Assembly (NCBI GenBank): GCA_038210185.1
Contig: JBBQWX010000003.1
Location: forward strand, 1-64,000
Length of the DNA stretch: 64,000 bases
Direction: 5' to 3'
Origin: Fodinibacter sp038210185
GTDB taxonomy: Bacteria > Actinomycetota > Actinomycetes > Actinomycetales > Dermatophilaceae
Shown here: in pieces, positions 16,584-23,788 of the stretch
How positions within the stretch are numbered: position 1 is the stretch's first letter
Layout: every line of letters begins with the position of its first letter
Program-made: the position numbers and the translations under genes
Notes under the pieces: model-generated
Told to the model about the DNA's origin: nothing
Databases searched by the model: none
Seen by the model: the letters and a program-made list of their open reading frames with translations, nothing else

Positions 16584-17774
16584 TCACCCTTCCTCGGGCG
16601 TGCGCACGGCGGGGACGACGGCCAGCGCCAGGATGGCGAGCGCCCCGACGACCAGGAGGGAACGCAGCACCCCCACCTGGTCGCCGAGCAGCCCGAGCAC
16701 TGGCGGTCCGGCGATGAAGGCGACGTAGCCGATGGTCGCGACCACCGACATCCGGGCCGCGGCGCGCTCGGCGTCGTCGGCCGAGGCGCTCAGACCGACC
16801 GGGAAGCCGAGTGCTGCCCCGACGCCCCAGACCGCCGCCCCCGCGAAGGCGACCCACGCGCTGCCGAAGATGACGAGCGCGGCACCCACTGCGGCCAGCG
16901 CGAAGCTTCCCCGAAGCACGGGCACCCGCCCGAAGCGGTCGAGCAGGCCCGTGCCGGCGACGCGTCCGAGGGTCATGAAGGTGAGGAAGGTCGCGAAGGC
17001 GAGCACACCGGCCCAGGCCGGCAGGTCGTGGCCCTCCACGAACGCCACGGCGAGCCAGTCGTTCGCCGTGCCCTCGGTGAAGGCCGCCGCGAAGACGACG
17101 ACCCCGATGAGCAGCGTCCGGGGCTCCAGCCAGGCCGAACGGTGCCGCTCCCGGGCTGCGACCGCGGTCTCGTGGTGCTCGGCGGAGCGGGGCAGGAAGC
17201 GGGGCAGGGCCCACCAGGCCAGCGCGACGGTGACTCCCGTGGCGCCGAGGAAGTGCACGGTCAGCGGCACGCCCGCCCACGACATCGCCGAGCCGAGCAG
17301 GGCCGAGACCACGGTGCCACCGCTGAAGGCCGCGTGGAAGTGCGGCATCACGGACGTGCCGAGGTGGCGCTCGACGTCGGCCCCCTCGAGGTTCATCGAG
17401 ACGTCCCAGACGCCGACCCCAAGCCCGATGAGGAAGAGCCCGGCCGCCACGGCGCCTCGAGGCCCGCGGGCGTCGACGACCAGCGCCACCGCCAGCAGGC
17501 CGACGAGCGAGACCCCGACGCCGAGCGCGACGGCCTTCGTCGCACCGATCCGGTCGTTGATCCGGCCGGCCAGGGGCAGCCCGGTGACCGAACCGACGCT
17601 GGCGGCCAAGAGCGTGAGCCCCAGCTCCCCCGCGCTCAGGCCGAGCGCCGACTTGGTGTCGGCGATCCTCGAGGCCCACGACGCGAAGACCAGCCCGGCG
17701 AGGGTGAACGTCACGAAGACCGCGGTGCGCGCACCAATGACCCGGTCGCGGGGGATGGTGGGCATGGAGGTCAT
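16584..17774 (-). CDS. Major facilitator superfamily transporter (YbjJ-like)
   Basis: 396 aa with 12 predicted spans. It opens ARTAVFVTFTLAGLVFASW and has the loop 2-3 motif GRINDRIGATKAVALG, typical of the YbjJ-like group of sugar-related or efflux MFS proteins. ATG 17774 is used; ATG 17765 and an upstream TTG with GAGGA are alternatives. It is divergent from a LacI-type regulator, with two 14-bp palindromes between them, so its expression is almost certainly controlled by that repressor. Substrate is unknown. Confidence 0.8.
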   Translation of the reverse strand: MTSMPTIPRDRVIGARTAVFVTFTLAGLVFASWASRIADTKSALGLSAGELGLTLLAASVGSVTGLPLAGRINDRIGATKAVALGVGVSLVGLLAVALVVDARGPRGAVAAGLFLIGLGVGVWDVSMNLEGADVERHLGTSVMPHFHAAFSGGTVVSALLGSAMSWAGVPLTVHFLGATGVTVALAWWALPRFLPRSAEHHETAVAARERHRSAWLEPRTLLIGVVVFAAAFTEGTANDWLAVAFVEGHDLPAWAGVLAFATFLTFMTLGRVAGTGLLDRFGRVPVLRGSFALAAVGAALVIFGSAWVAFAGAAVWGVGAALGFPVGLSASADDAERAAARMSVVATIGYVAFIAGPPVLGLLGDQVGVLRSLLVVGALAILALAVVPAVRTPEEG

Positions 17775-17830
17775 GGTGGGGTCGGCGGACAACGAAGGGA
17801 TCCTCGGCGAGTGGTGCGGGGTGAACCGTG

Positions 17831-17858
17831 TCGAATCGATTCGATCGAATCGATTCGA
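17831..17858. promoter_or_regulatory. Doubled LacI-family operator
   Basis: The perfect 14-bp palindrome TCGAATCGATTCGA occurs twice without a gap, at 17831-17844 and 17845-17858. It lies in the 97-base space between the divergent MFS and lacI-type starts, and its central CG with mirrored arms fits LacI-family sites. The local AT content is far above the surroundings. It should overlap both promoters. Confidence 0.8.
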
Positions 17859-17871
17859 TATTGTGGCTCCC

Positions 17872-18951
17872 GTGACCCCCATGCGTCAAACGAGCCCGCC
17901 GCGCCGGCCCACGCTGCGCGACGTCGCGCGCCGGGCCGGGGTCTCGACGTCGACGGCATCCCTGGTCTTCAGCGGCAAGGGCCCGGTGGCCGCGGCGACG
18001 GCCCAGCGGGTGCGCACCGCCGCGACCGACCTGGCGTACGCGGGGCCCGACCCGCTCGCCTCCTCGCTACGGCAGGGCCGGGTCGGCACGGTGGCCGTGG
18101 TCGTCGAGGGTCCGCTGCGCTACGCCTTCCACGACCCGTTCGCGCTCGCCGTGCTCGACGGCCTCGCCGAGGAGCTCGACGCGGCCGGCCGGTCGATGCT
18201 GCTCGTGGCCCAGCCCGTCGAGGACCCCGAGCGGGCCGTCGCGCAGCTCGCGACGCAGGCCGTCGACGCGGCCGTGTTCCCCCTGTGCGGAGACCGCGAC
18301 AACCCCGTGGTCGACCACCTGCTCGCCCGCGGCGTGCCGCTGGTCGGCGCCGGGGCGCCCGTGCACCCGCGGGTCACCCACGTGCTCACCGACGAGGCCG
18401 CCGCGATGCGGCTCACGACCCGCCACGTGCTCGAGCTCGGCCACACCTGCATCGCGCACCTGTCGATGCCGCTGCGCCCCGGGTCCCCCACTGGGTGGGT
18501 CACCGAGCAGGACGTGGCGGATGCCGCCTACCCCGACGCAGCCGGGCGGCTCGCCGGGTTCCGCTCACTGGCCGGAGTGGACGCGCCGGTGGTGCAGGCC
18601 CGCGACCTCACCGTCGAGGCCGGGGAGGAGGCGGCACGGCTCCTGCTCGACAGGCCGGCAGCCGACCGTCCGACAGCCGTGGTAGCCCAGGCCGACCTGC
18701 TCGCGGCCGGTGCCGTGCGGGCCGCCGAGGCCCTGGGCCTGCGGGTGCCGCAGGACCTCAGCGTCACAGGCTTCGACGGCGTGGACCTGCCGTGGCTCGA
18801 CCACGTGCTCACGACCGTGGACCAACCCGGCGCGGAGAAGGGTCGCGCGATGGGCCGGCTCGTGCGGCTCGCCCTCGACGGCCGATCGCTGCGCGACCAA
18901 CCCTTCCCGGTGCACCTCAGGGTGGGAACGACCTCGTCGTCCCCACCCTGA
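17872..18951 (+). CDS. LacI-family transcriptional regulator
   Basis: 359 aa. The N-terminal helix-turn-helix is TLRDVARRAGVSTSTASLVF, followed by a hinge and a periplasmic-binding-protein-like effector domain (VGTVAVVVEGPLRYAFHDPF, RHVLELGHTCIAHL, VTGFDGVDLPWLDHVLTTVD). The usual hinge-helix sequence is weakly conserved. GTG 17872 and ATG 17881 are both possible. Only 13 bases separate the operator from the GTG, implying a very short leader or none and autoregulation. Ligand is unknown, probably a sugar-like compound exported or imported by the neighbouring MFS protein. Confidence 0.85.
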   Translation: MTPMRQTSPPRRPTLRDVARRAGVSTSTASLVFSGKGPVAAATAQRVRTAATDLAYAGPDPLASSLRQGRVGTVAVVVEGPLRYAFHDPFALAVLDGLAEELDAAGRSMLLVAQPVEDPERAVAQLATQAVDAAVFPLCGDRDNPVVDHLLARGVPLVGAGAPVHPRVTHVLTDEAAAMRLTTRHVLELGHTCIAHLSMPLRPGSPTGWVTEQDVADAAYPDAAGRLAGFRSLAGVDAPVVQARDLTVEAGEEAARLLLDRPAADRPTAVVAQADLLAAGAVRAAEALGLRVPQDLSVTGFDGVDLPWLDHVLTTVDQPGAEKGRAMGRLVRLALDGRSLRDQPFPVHLRVGTTSSSPP

Positions 18952-18953
18952 GG
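18915..18953. terminator. Hairpin covering the lacI-type stop codon
   Basis: Arms of 18 bases (18915-18932 and 18936-18953; outer part CCTCAGGGTGGG with CCCACCCTGAGG) have one mismatch and a 3-base loop. The stop TGA at 18949-18951 lies inside the right arm. It separates the convergent lacI-type and tig genes. Confidence 0.7.
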
Positions 18954-18985
18954 TTGCCGGCCGAGCCGGGTGTCGTCGCGGGCCG

Positions 18986-20437
18986 TCAGGCCTTGGCAGC
19001 GGCCTCGTCGTCCGCGGGGGCCTCGTCCGCCGAGTCCTGCGCGTCGCCCGCGGTGGCCTCGTCGTCCGCGGGGGCCTCGTCCGCCGAGTCCTGCGCGTCG
19101 TCCGCGGCCACGTCGTCGTCGTGGTCGTCGTGGCCGTCGTGGTCGTCGTGGTCGTGGTCGTGGTCGTGGGCCTGGGGCACGAGCTCCCCGAGGTCGATCA
19201 CGGTGCCGGCGGTGTCGGTGACGACCGCCTTGTCCAGCACCGCGGCGAGGGCCTTGCGGCGCCCCACCTCCTGCACGATCGAGGGGATCTGACCCTGCTG
19301 GTCGATCGTCTGGGCGAACTGGTTCGGGTCCATGCCGTACTGCTGGGCGCTCATCACGAGGTACTCGATCAGCTCGGGCTGCTCCACGCGCACCTCGAGC
19401 TTCTCGGCGATGGCGTCGAGCAGGAACTGGGCCTTGAGCGCCGTGCGGGTGCTCTCCTGCACCTCCGCACGGTGCTCGTCGTCCTCGAGCCGGTTCTCGC
19501 CCTCGAGGTGCTGGTGCACCTCGGCCTCGACGATGCCCTCGGGCACGGGGACGTCGACGGTCTCCAGCAGGTGCTCGAGCAGCTTGTCGCGGGCCGCGAT
19601 GCCCTGCTCGTACTTCTTGGCCTGCTCCGCCTGCTTCGTGACGTCGGCGCGCAGCTCCTCCAGCGAGTCGAACTCGGAGGCGAGCTGGGCGAAGTCGTCG
19701 TCGAGCTCGGGCAGCTCGCGTACCTTGACCGACTTCACGGTGACGGTGCACTCGGCGTCGTCGCCCTCGTGGTCGCCGCCGGCCAGCGGGGCGGTGAAGG
19801 TCTTCGTCTCGCCCGAGGCCAGACCGAGCAGCGCGTCGTCCATGCCCTCGAGCATGTTCTTGCTGCCGACCTCGTAGGAGACGTCGCTGACCGAGTCGAT
19901 CTCCTCGCCGCCGATGGCGGCGGACAGGTCGAGAGAGACGAAGTCGCCCTCCTCGACGGAGCGCTCGACGCCCACGAGGCTGCCGAAGCGCTCGCGCAGC
20001 GCGGTGAGGCGCTCCTCGACGTCCTCGTCGGACGCCTTGACCTCGTCGACCTCGACGGCGATGCCCTCGAGGTCGGGCAGGTCGATGTCGGGGCGCACGT
20101 CGGTCTCGACGGTGAACTCGAGGTCCTGGCCGTCCTCGAGCGGCACGGCGGTGACGTCGACCTCGGGCTGGCCGATGGCGCGGATGTTCTCGGCCTCGGC
20201 CGCCTCGGCGAAGAAGACCGGAAGGGCCTCGTTGACGGCCTCCTGGACCACGGCGCCGCGGCCCACCCGCTGGTCGATGATCCGGCTCGGGACCTTGCCC
20301 TTGCGGAAGCCCGGGATCTGCACCTGGGCGCCGATCGTCTTGTACGCGTGGTCGAGCATCGGCTTCAGCTCCGCGAACGGGACCTCCACGACGAGCTTGA
20401 CCCGGGTCGGGCTGATGGTCTCGACGGCACTCTTCAC
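18986..20437 (-). CDS. tig: Trigger factor, ribosome-bound chaperone
   Basis: 483 aa. GTG 20437 is chosen over GTG 20446 because GGAG lies 8 bases upstream and the protein then starts VKSAVETISPTRVKL, the family's usual front. The ribosome-binding GFRKGKVP loop is present (IPGFRKGKVPSRI), followed by the PPIase domain (EGDFVSLDL...) and the helical chaperone domain. The C-terminus is unusual: a His/Asp run (QAHDHDHDHDDHDGHDDHDD) and then a duplicated acidic Ala/Asp/Glu segment. The acidic tail is common in actinobacteria; the His-rich run looks metal-binding, like the tail of SlyD. It is transcribed alone here, from a likely promoter near 20570. Confidence 0.95.
   Translation of the reverse strand: MKSAVETISPTRVKLVVEVPFAELKPMLDHAYKTIGAQVQIPGFRKGKVPSRIIDQRVGRGAVVQEAVNEALPVFFAEAAEAENIRAIGQPEVDVTAVPLEDGQDLEFTVETDVRPDIDLPDLEGIAVEVDEVKASDEDVEERLTALRERFGSLVGVERSVEEGDFVSLDLSAAIGGEEIDSVSDVSYEVGSKNMLEGMDDALLGLASGETKTFTAPLAGGDHEGDDAECTVTVKSVKVRELPELDDDFAQLASEFDSLEELRADVTKQAEQAKKYEQGIAARDKLLEHLLETVDVPVPEGIVEAEVHQHLEGENRLEDDEHRAEVQESTRTALKAQFLLDAIAEKLEVRVEQPELIEYLVMSAQQYGMDPNQFAQTIDQQGQIPSIVQEVGRRKALAAVLDKAVVTDTAGTVIDLGELVPQAHDHDHDHDDHDGHDDHDDDVAADDAQDSADEAPADDEATAGDAQDSADEAPADDEAAAKA
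18995..19110 (-). repeat. Tandem duplication in the tig 3' end
   Basis: A roughly 54-bp unit occurs twice and encodes DAQDSADEAPADDEA twice. The copies differ at few positions, so the duplication appears recent. Confidence 0.8.
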
Positions 20438-20568
20438 TTCAGGCACTCCACAACCATGGGGGGAATTCGGGCTGACTACGGGGGCGGATGCCGGGCGGGC
20501 CGGCCCAGCGGGCCGGCACCTTCCAGCGGCGCGCGAGCGCGCGGCATCCGGATCGGCACCAAGGCCCC

Positions 20569-20574
20569 ATGTTA
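20569..20574 (-). promoter_or_regulatory. Putative -10 box of tig
   Basis: TAACAT on the minus strand, 132 bases before the GTG. The leader it implies contains a GCCGGCCC/GGGCCGGC hairpin near 20500. Confidence 0.4.
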
Positions 20575-20640
20575 GCGGCCGGTCACGGGGCCACCCAATC
20601 GGCTGCCAGGGGGTCCGGCGGCCTCCTGCACACTGGGGGC

Positions 20641-21615
20641 GTGCTGTCACTGCGCATCTCCGTTCCCCAGGCCCTCACCGATGACGTCCTGGCGGTGCTG
20701 TCGACCGCGGAGGCCGTGACCGGGCTCAGCGTGGTGCGGGGGGCCTCGATTCTCCCGCCGGGCGACGTCGTCACCGCCGACATCGCCCGCGAGGGCGCCA
20801 ACCCGGTTCTCGACGCAGTGCGCGAGCTCGGGGTGCACCACGAGGGGGCGATCCGGGTCGAGCCCGTCGAGACCTGGCTCTCGCACCCGGCGTTCGAGGC
20901 GGAGAAGGGGGCCCCCGGGGCCAGCACCGACGCCGTCGTGTGGACCCAGGTCGGCAACCGGGCGTACGAGGACTCGGAGCTCAACTGGACCTACCTGTCG
21001 TTCATGGTCCTGGCGACGCTCATCGCCGGCATCGCGATCGTCCTCGACTCCTCGATCCTGGTCATCGGCGCCATGGTGCTGGGGCCGGAGTTCGGGCCGG
21101 TCGCCGCCATCGGAGTGGCTCTGGTGCGACGCCGCCTCAACCTGCTGGTCATCGCCACGCGAACGCTGGTGCTCGGGTTCGCGGCCGGCATCGCGATGAC
21201 GTTCCTCGCCGGGCTGCTCGGGCGAGGGCTGGGCTGGGTGACGTACGCGGACATCGTCGGCGACCGGCCACAGACCGACTTCATCTACAGCCCCGACCGG
21301 TGGAGCTTCATCGTCGCCATCATCGCCGCGGCGGCAGGCGTGCTGTCATTGACGTCGGCCCGCACGGGTGGGCTCTCGGGTGTGTTCATCTCGGTGACGA
21401 CGGTGCCGGCGGCGGGCAACATCGCCCTCGGGCTGGCGTTCGGGGCGTGGCACGAGGTGTGGGGCAGCCTCGCGCAGCTCAGCCTCAACCTCACCGGCAT
21501 GGCCCTCGCGGGGTGGGCGACCCTCGCCCTGCAGCAGATGGTGTGGAAGCGGATGCCCGCCCGGCGGCGCACCGTGATCGGTGGCCGCCCGATGGTGGGC
21601 CGTCCCCCGGAGTAG
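20641..21615 (+). CDS. DUF389 membrane protein
   Basis: 324 aa from GTG. A soluble N-terminal domain (about 1-100; early VLSLRISVPQALTDDVLAVL) with an ACT-like look is followed by a DUF389 core of six or so spans: WTYLSFMVLATLIAGIAI, then DSSILVIGAMVLGPEFGPVA with the family's G.M...P signature, and SARTGGLSGVFISVTTVPA. No transport or enzymatic role is established for the family. It stands alone between tig and a tRNA gene, on the opposite strand to both. Confidence 0.85.
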   Translation: MLSLRISVPQALTDDVLAVLSTAEAVTGLSVVRGASILPPGDVVTADIAREGANPVLDAVRELGVHHEGAIRVEPVETWLSHPAFEAEKGAPGASTDAVVWTQVGNRAYEDSELNWTYLSFMVLATLIAGIAIVLDSSILVIGAMVLGPEFGPVAAIGVALVRRRLNLLVIATRTLVLGFAAGIAMTFLAGLLGRGLGWVTYADIVGDRPQTDFIYSPDRWSFIVAIIAAAAGVLSLTSARTGGLSGVFISVTTVPAAGNIALGLAFGAWHEVWGSLAQLSLNLTGMALAGWATLALQQMVWKRMPARRRTVIGGRPMVGRPPE

Positions 21616-21639
21616 GAAACGACGGCAGAGCAGAAGTGG

Positions 21640-21710
21640 AGCGGGCGACGAGAATCGAACTCGCGTAGCCAGTTTGGAAGACTGGTGCTCTACCATTGAG
21701 CTACGCCCGC
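21640..21710 (-). tRNA. tRNA-Gly (TCC anticodon)
   Basis: The minus strand folds as a cloverleaf: acceptor GCGGGCG/CGCCCGC, D-arm GCTC/GAGC, anticodon stem CCAGT/ACTGG with loop CTTCCAA (anticodon TCC), and T-arm GCGAG/CTCGT with loop TTCGATT. The discriminator is T and CCA is encoded at 21637-21639. A TAGGCT box at 21746-21751 on the minus strand is a likely promoter. Confidence 0.95.
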
Positions 21711-21822
21711 GCACCCTCGTGAGCTCGCACCCCGAAGGCAGCGCTAGCCTAGGGCCGCACCCGCGGGATCCGAAATCCTCCGCTCGACCTTTGCGTCGAT
21801 GTCGGATGTCGGCTCGCGGCCG

Positions 21823-21899
21823 CGGGGTATGGCGCAGCTTGGTAGCGCGTCCGCTTTGGGAGCGGAAGGCCGCCGGTTCGAATCCGGCTACCCCGACCA
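21823..21899 (+). tRNA. tRNA-Pro (TGG anticodon)
   Basis: 77 nt including encoded CCA. Acceptor CGGGGTA/TACCCCG, anticodon stem TCCGC/GCGGA with loop TTTGGGA (anticodon TGG), and T-arm CCGG TTCGAAT CCGG. It is followed within 14 bases by a strong hairpin. Confidence 0.95.
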
Positions 21900-21912
21900 A
21901 CAACCCCACCCA

Positions 21913-22038
21913 GGGGTGATGCAGACCGCGCGCACCACCGCGCGCCCTGCATCACCACCCGGAGTCAGGCTGCCCCGGGGTGATGCAGACCGCGCGCCCC
22001 ACCGCGCGCCCTGCATCACCACCCGGAGTCAGGCTGCC
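21913..22038. repeat. Two 62-bp tandem repeats, each containing a strong hairpin
   Basis: Copies at 21913-21974 and 21977-22038 differ at one visible base. Each forms GGTGATGCAG...CTGCATCACC with an inner CGCGCG/CGCGCG stem. The second copy contains the stop codon of the DUF559 gene and the first copy repeats that 3' end, so the array looks like duplication of a gene end with its terminator. It should terminate both tRNA-Pro and the opposing gene. Confidence 0.85.
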
Positions 22039-22967
22039 CGGTCGGACAGCATCCGATAGGCGCGGACCACCTGGTTCAGAAAGAGCTCGGCCTGGAGCCG
22101 CAACCCCAGAACCGGGATCCTCAGCACCATCTCGTTCCCGAGAGTGACCTCGTTCTGCCGCAAGGCGTCGTCCACGGGATGGAGAGCAAGGGCGTGGTGT
22201 CCCCCATCGATCTCGAGCACCAGGCCCACGTCTTCCCACGCCACGTCGAGGTAGACCCTCCCCCGCGGTCCACGGCGCACGACCTGCCTGCTGGGTTCCG
22301 GCAGCCCTGCTTCGCGGCACAGCGCCGCGACGTCGAGCTCCCCCAGCGAGCGGGCTCCGTCGCAGATGTCACCGACAGCCGCGTGGAGCAACCGGCGGCG
22401 ACGGCTCACCTTCACCTCCTGCCACGCAGCGAGGAGTCGCTGTGGGTGGGTGAGCCGCTGCTGAACCACGAGGCAGAGCACGAGCACGGCCTCACGATCG
22501 GTCCTGGCCCACTCGGCTGCTCGCAGCGCGGCCCACTCCGGTCGCACTCTCGGCACCCCCACCCCCACCAGTGGACCCACGACCCGTCGACGCCTCGACC
22601 GTACTCCTGCGACCCGGTGACGCCGGTTGGCGCGCGGCACGGTCACCTGGAGGAGGCCGGTGGTGTAACCGGTGAGCCCAGCCGCCTGGAGGGCGCTCGC
22701 TCCATCGAGCACGGCACCCGACCCCGACTCCCAGACTGCTCGCCAGCGGTCAGCCTCGGCGGAGAGCGGACCGGTGCCGATCTGCACGGTGTGGATGCCG
22801 TGCGTCGTCCAGCGACCCGCAGCCACCTCGGTGCGAACGTCGGCCCGGGCGATGCCCACCGCTCGCAGGTCCTTGCGGTGGGCGACGCCGTCATGGTCGT
22901 CCGCCAACGGGGCGGCACGTGCGGCGCGCTCCGCCCGAGTGAGGCGTCGACGCTGGGCTTCGGACAT
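22029..22967 (-). CDS. DUF559 (Vsr-like fold) protein
   Basis: 312 aa from ATG 22967. The N-terminal half is basic and resembles the winged-helix part of AbiEi-type antitoxins (HRKDLRAVGIARADVRTEVA, GRWTTHGIHTVQ). The C-terminal part (about 215-305) is DUF559-like: RGRVYLDVAWEDVGLVLEID, then GGHHA and LRQNEVTLGNEMVLRIPVL, with the Asp/Glu and Gln/Asn positions of a PD-(D/E)XK-type nuclease fold. Such proteins are abundant in actinobacteria and of unknown role; a link to type IV toxin-antitoxin systems is only by similarity. It has no partner gene here and is bracketed by hairpins with the same arm sequence. Confidence 0.75.
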   Translation of the reverse strand: MSEAQRRRLTRAERAARAAPLADDHDGVAHRKDLRAVGIARADVRTEVAAGRWTTHGIHTVQIGTGPLSAEADRWRAVWESGSGAVLDGASALQAAGLTGYTTGLLQVTVPRANRRHRVAGVRSRRRRVVGPLVGVGVPRVRPEWAALRAAEWARTDREAVLVLCLVVQQRLTHPQRLLAAWQEVKVSRRRRLLHAAVGDICDGARSLGELDVAALCREAGLPEPSRQVVRRGPRGRVYLDVAWEDVGLVLEIDGGHHALALHPVDDALRQNEVTLGNEMVLRIPVLGLRLQAELFLNQVVRAYRMLSDRAA

Positions 22968-23026
22968 GGTCAGAGAATGTCGCAGGTGTACCTGTCGTCG
23001 TCGGGGCCCTGTGGACAACCCCCAGA

Positions 23027-23068
23027 GGTGATGCACGACGCGCGCCTGGCTGCGCCCCCTGCATCACC
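23027..23068. terminator. Hairpin downstream of trmB
   Basis: GGTGATGCA (23027-23035) pairs with TGCATCACC (23060-23068). It lies 14 bases past the trmB stop and shares its arms with the two hairpins on the other side of the DUF559 gene. Confidence 0.7.
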
Positions 23069-23081
23069 CCTGGGCGTGCGC

Positions 23082-23765
23082 TCAGGCGGGGCGGAGGGTG
23101 CAGGTGAGCTCGGTGACGGTGCGCCCGGCCCGCACCCCCTTGGCCTCGAAGCCGTCGTCCGGGCGCCAGGCGGGGCGTTCGCCCTCGACGACGTCCCAGC
23201 GGCCGTGGTGGACCAGCTGCGCCCGGGCGTGCGCGGCATACGCGGCGATGTCGGTGGCGACGAGCAGCTGCCCGCCGGGCACCAGCCGCGAGGCGAGCAG
23301 GTCGAGGGTGTGCTGCTGCACGAGCCGGCGCTTCGCGTGCTTGTTCTTGGGCCACGGGTCGGGGAAGAACAGGTGCACGGTCGCCAGCGACGCCGGGGCC
23401 ACCTGTTCGGTGAGGTACGGCAGCGCGTCGCCGGGGTGCACCCACAGGTTGGTGGTGCCGGCCTCCTGCGCGGCCGCCAGCATCCGGGCCACGCCGGGTA
23501 CGTGCACCTCGACGGCCACGAGGTCGGCCTCGGGGTGGGCCAGGCAGTAGGCGATCGCCGCGGCGCCGTGACCCGAGCCGATCTCGAGCACGACCGGCCC
23601 CACCCGCCCGAACGCCTCGAGTGGCACCAACGGCCCGTCCGGCAGCGAGCGCGCCGGGAGCAGGGTCGTCATCCGCTCGTCGGTGAGGCGTCTGTTGCGC
23701 CAGCGCGGCGTGAAGGTGCGCACGCCCTCACCGGGAGCGTGGTCGAGAACCGGGTCGGATGCCAC
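23082..23765 (-). CDS. trmB: tRNA (guanine-N7-)-methyltransferase
   Basis: 227 aa from GTG 23765 with GAGAGGG upstream. The SAM-binding front is VVLEIGSGHGAAAIAYCLAH and the family's hallmark is VHLFFPDPWPKNKHAKRRLV, followed by TDIAAYA and a C-terminal tail. It makes m7G46 in the tRNA variable loop. It lies 23 bases downstream of a SpoIIE-type phosphatase gene in the same direction, so the two are probably co-transcribed. Confidence 0.93.
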   Translation of the reverse strand: MASDPVLDHAPGEGVRTFTPRWRNRRLTDERMTTLLPARSLPDGPLVPLEAFGRVGPVVLEIGSGHGAAAIAYCLAHPEADLVAVEVHVPGVARMLAAAQEAGTTNLWVHPGDALPYLTEQVAPASLATVHLFFPDPWPKNKHAKRRLVQQHTLDLLASRLVPGGQLLVATDIAAYAAHARAQLVHHGRWDVVEGERPAWRPDDGFEAKGVRAGRTVTELTCTLRPA

Positions 23766-23788
23766 GAGCGAGGCCCTCTCGGCAGGAG

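Noticed and set aside
16732..17871. Long plus-strand extension upstream of the LacI-type gene
   Set aside because: The extension is antisense to the MFS gene; the helix-turn-helix begins only after 17872, and the operator lies just before that.
20438..20650. N-terminal extension of trigger factor
   Set aside because: The family begins at the KSAVET segment; the extension is the untranslated leader with a hairpin and a -10 box.
21913..22038. CRISPR-like array near the tRNA genes
   Set aside because: Only two 62-bp tandem copies with no spacers; they are hairpin-containing gene-end duplicates.
22029..22967. Toxin-antitoxin system of the AbiEi/AbiEii type
   Set aside because: Only a loosely AbiEi-like N-terminus is present; no nucleotidyltransferase toxin lies next to it.
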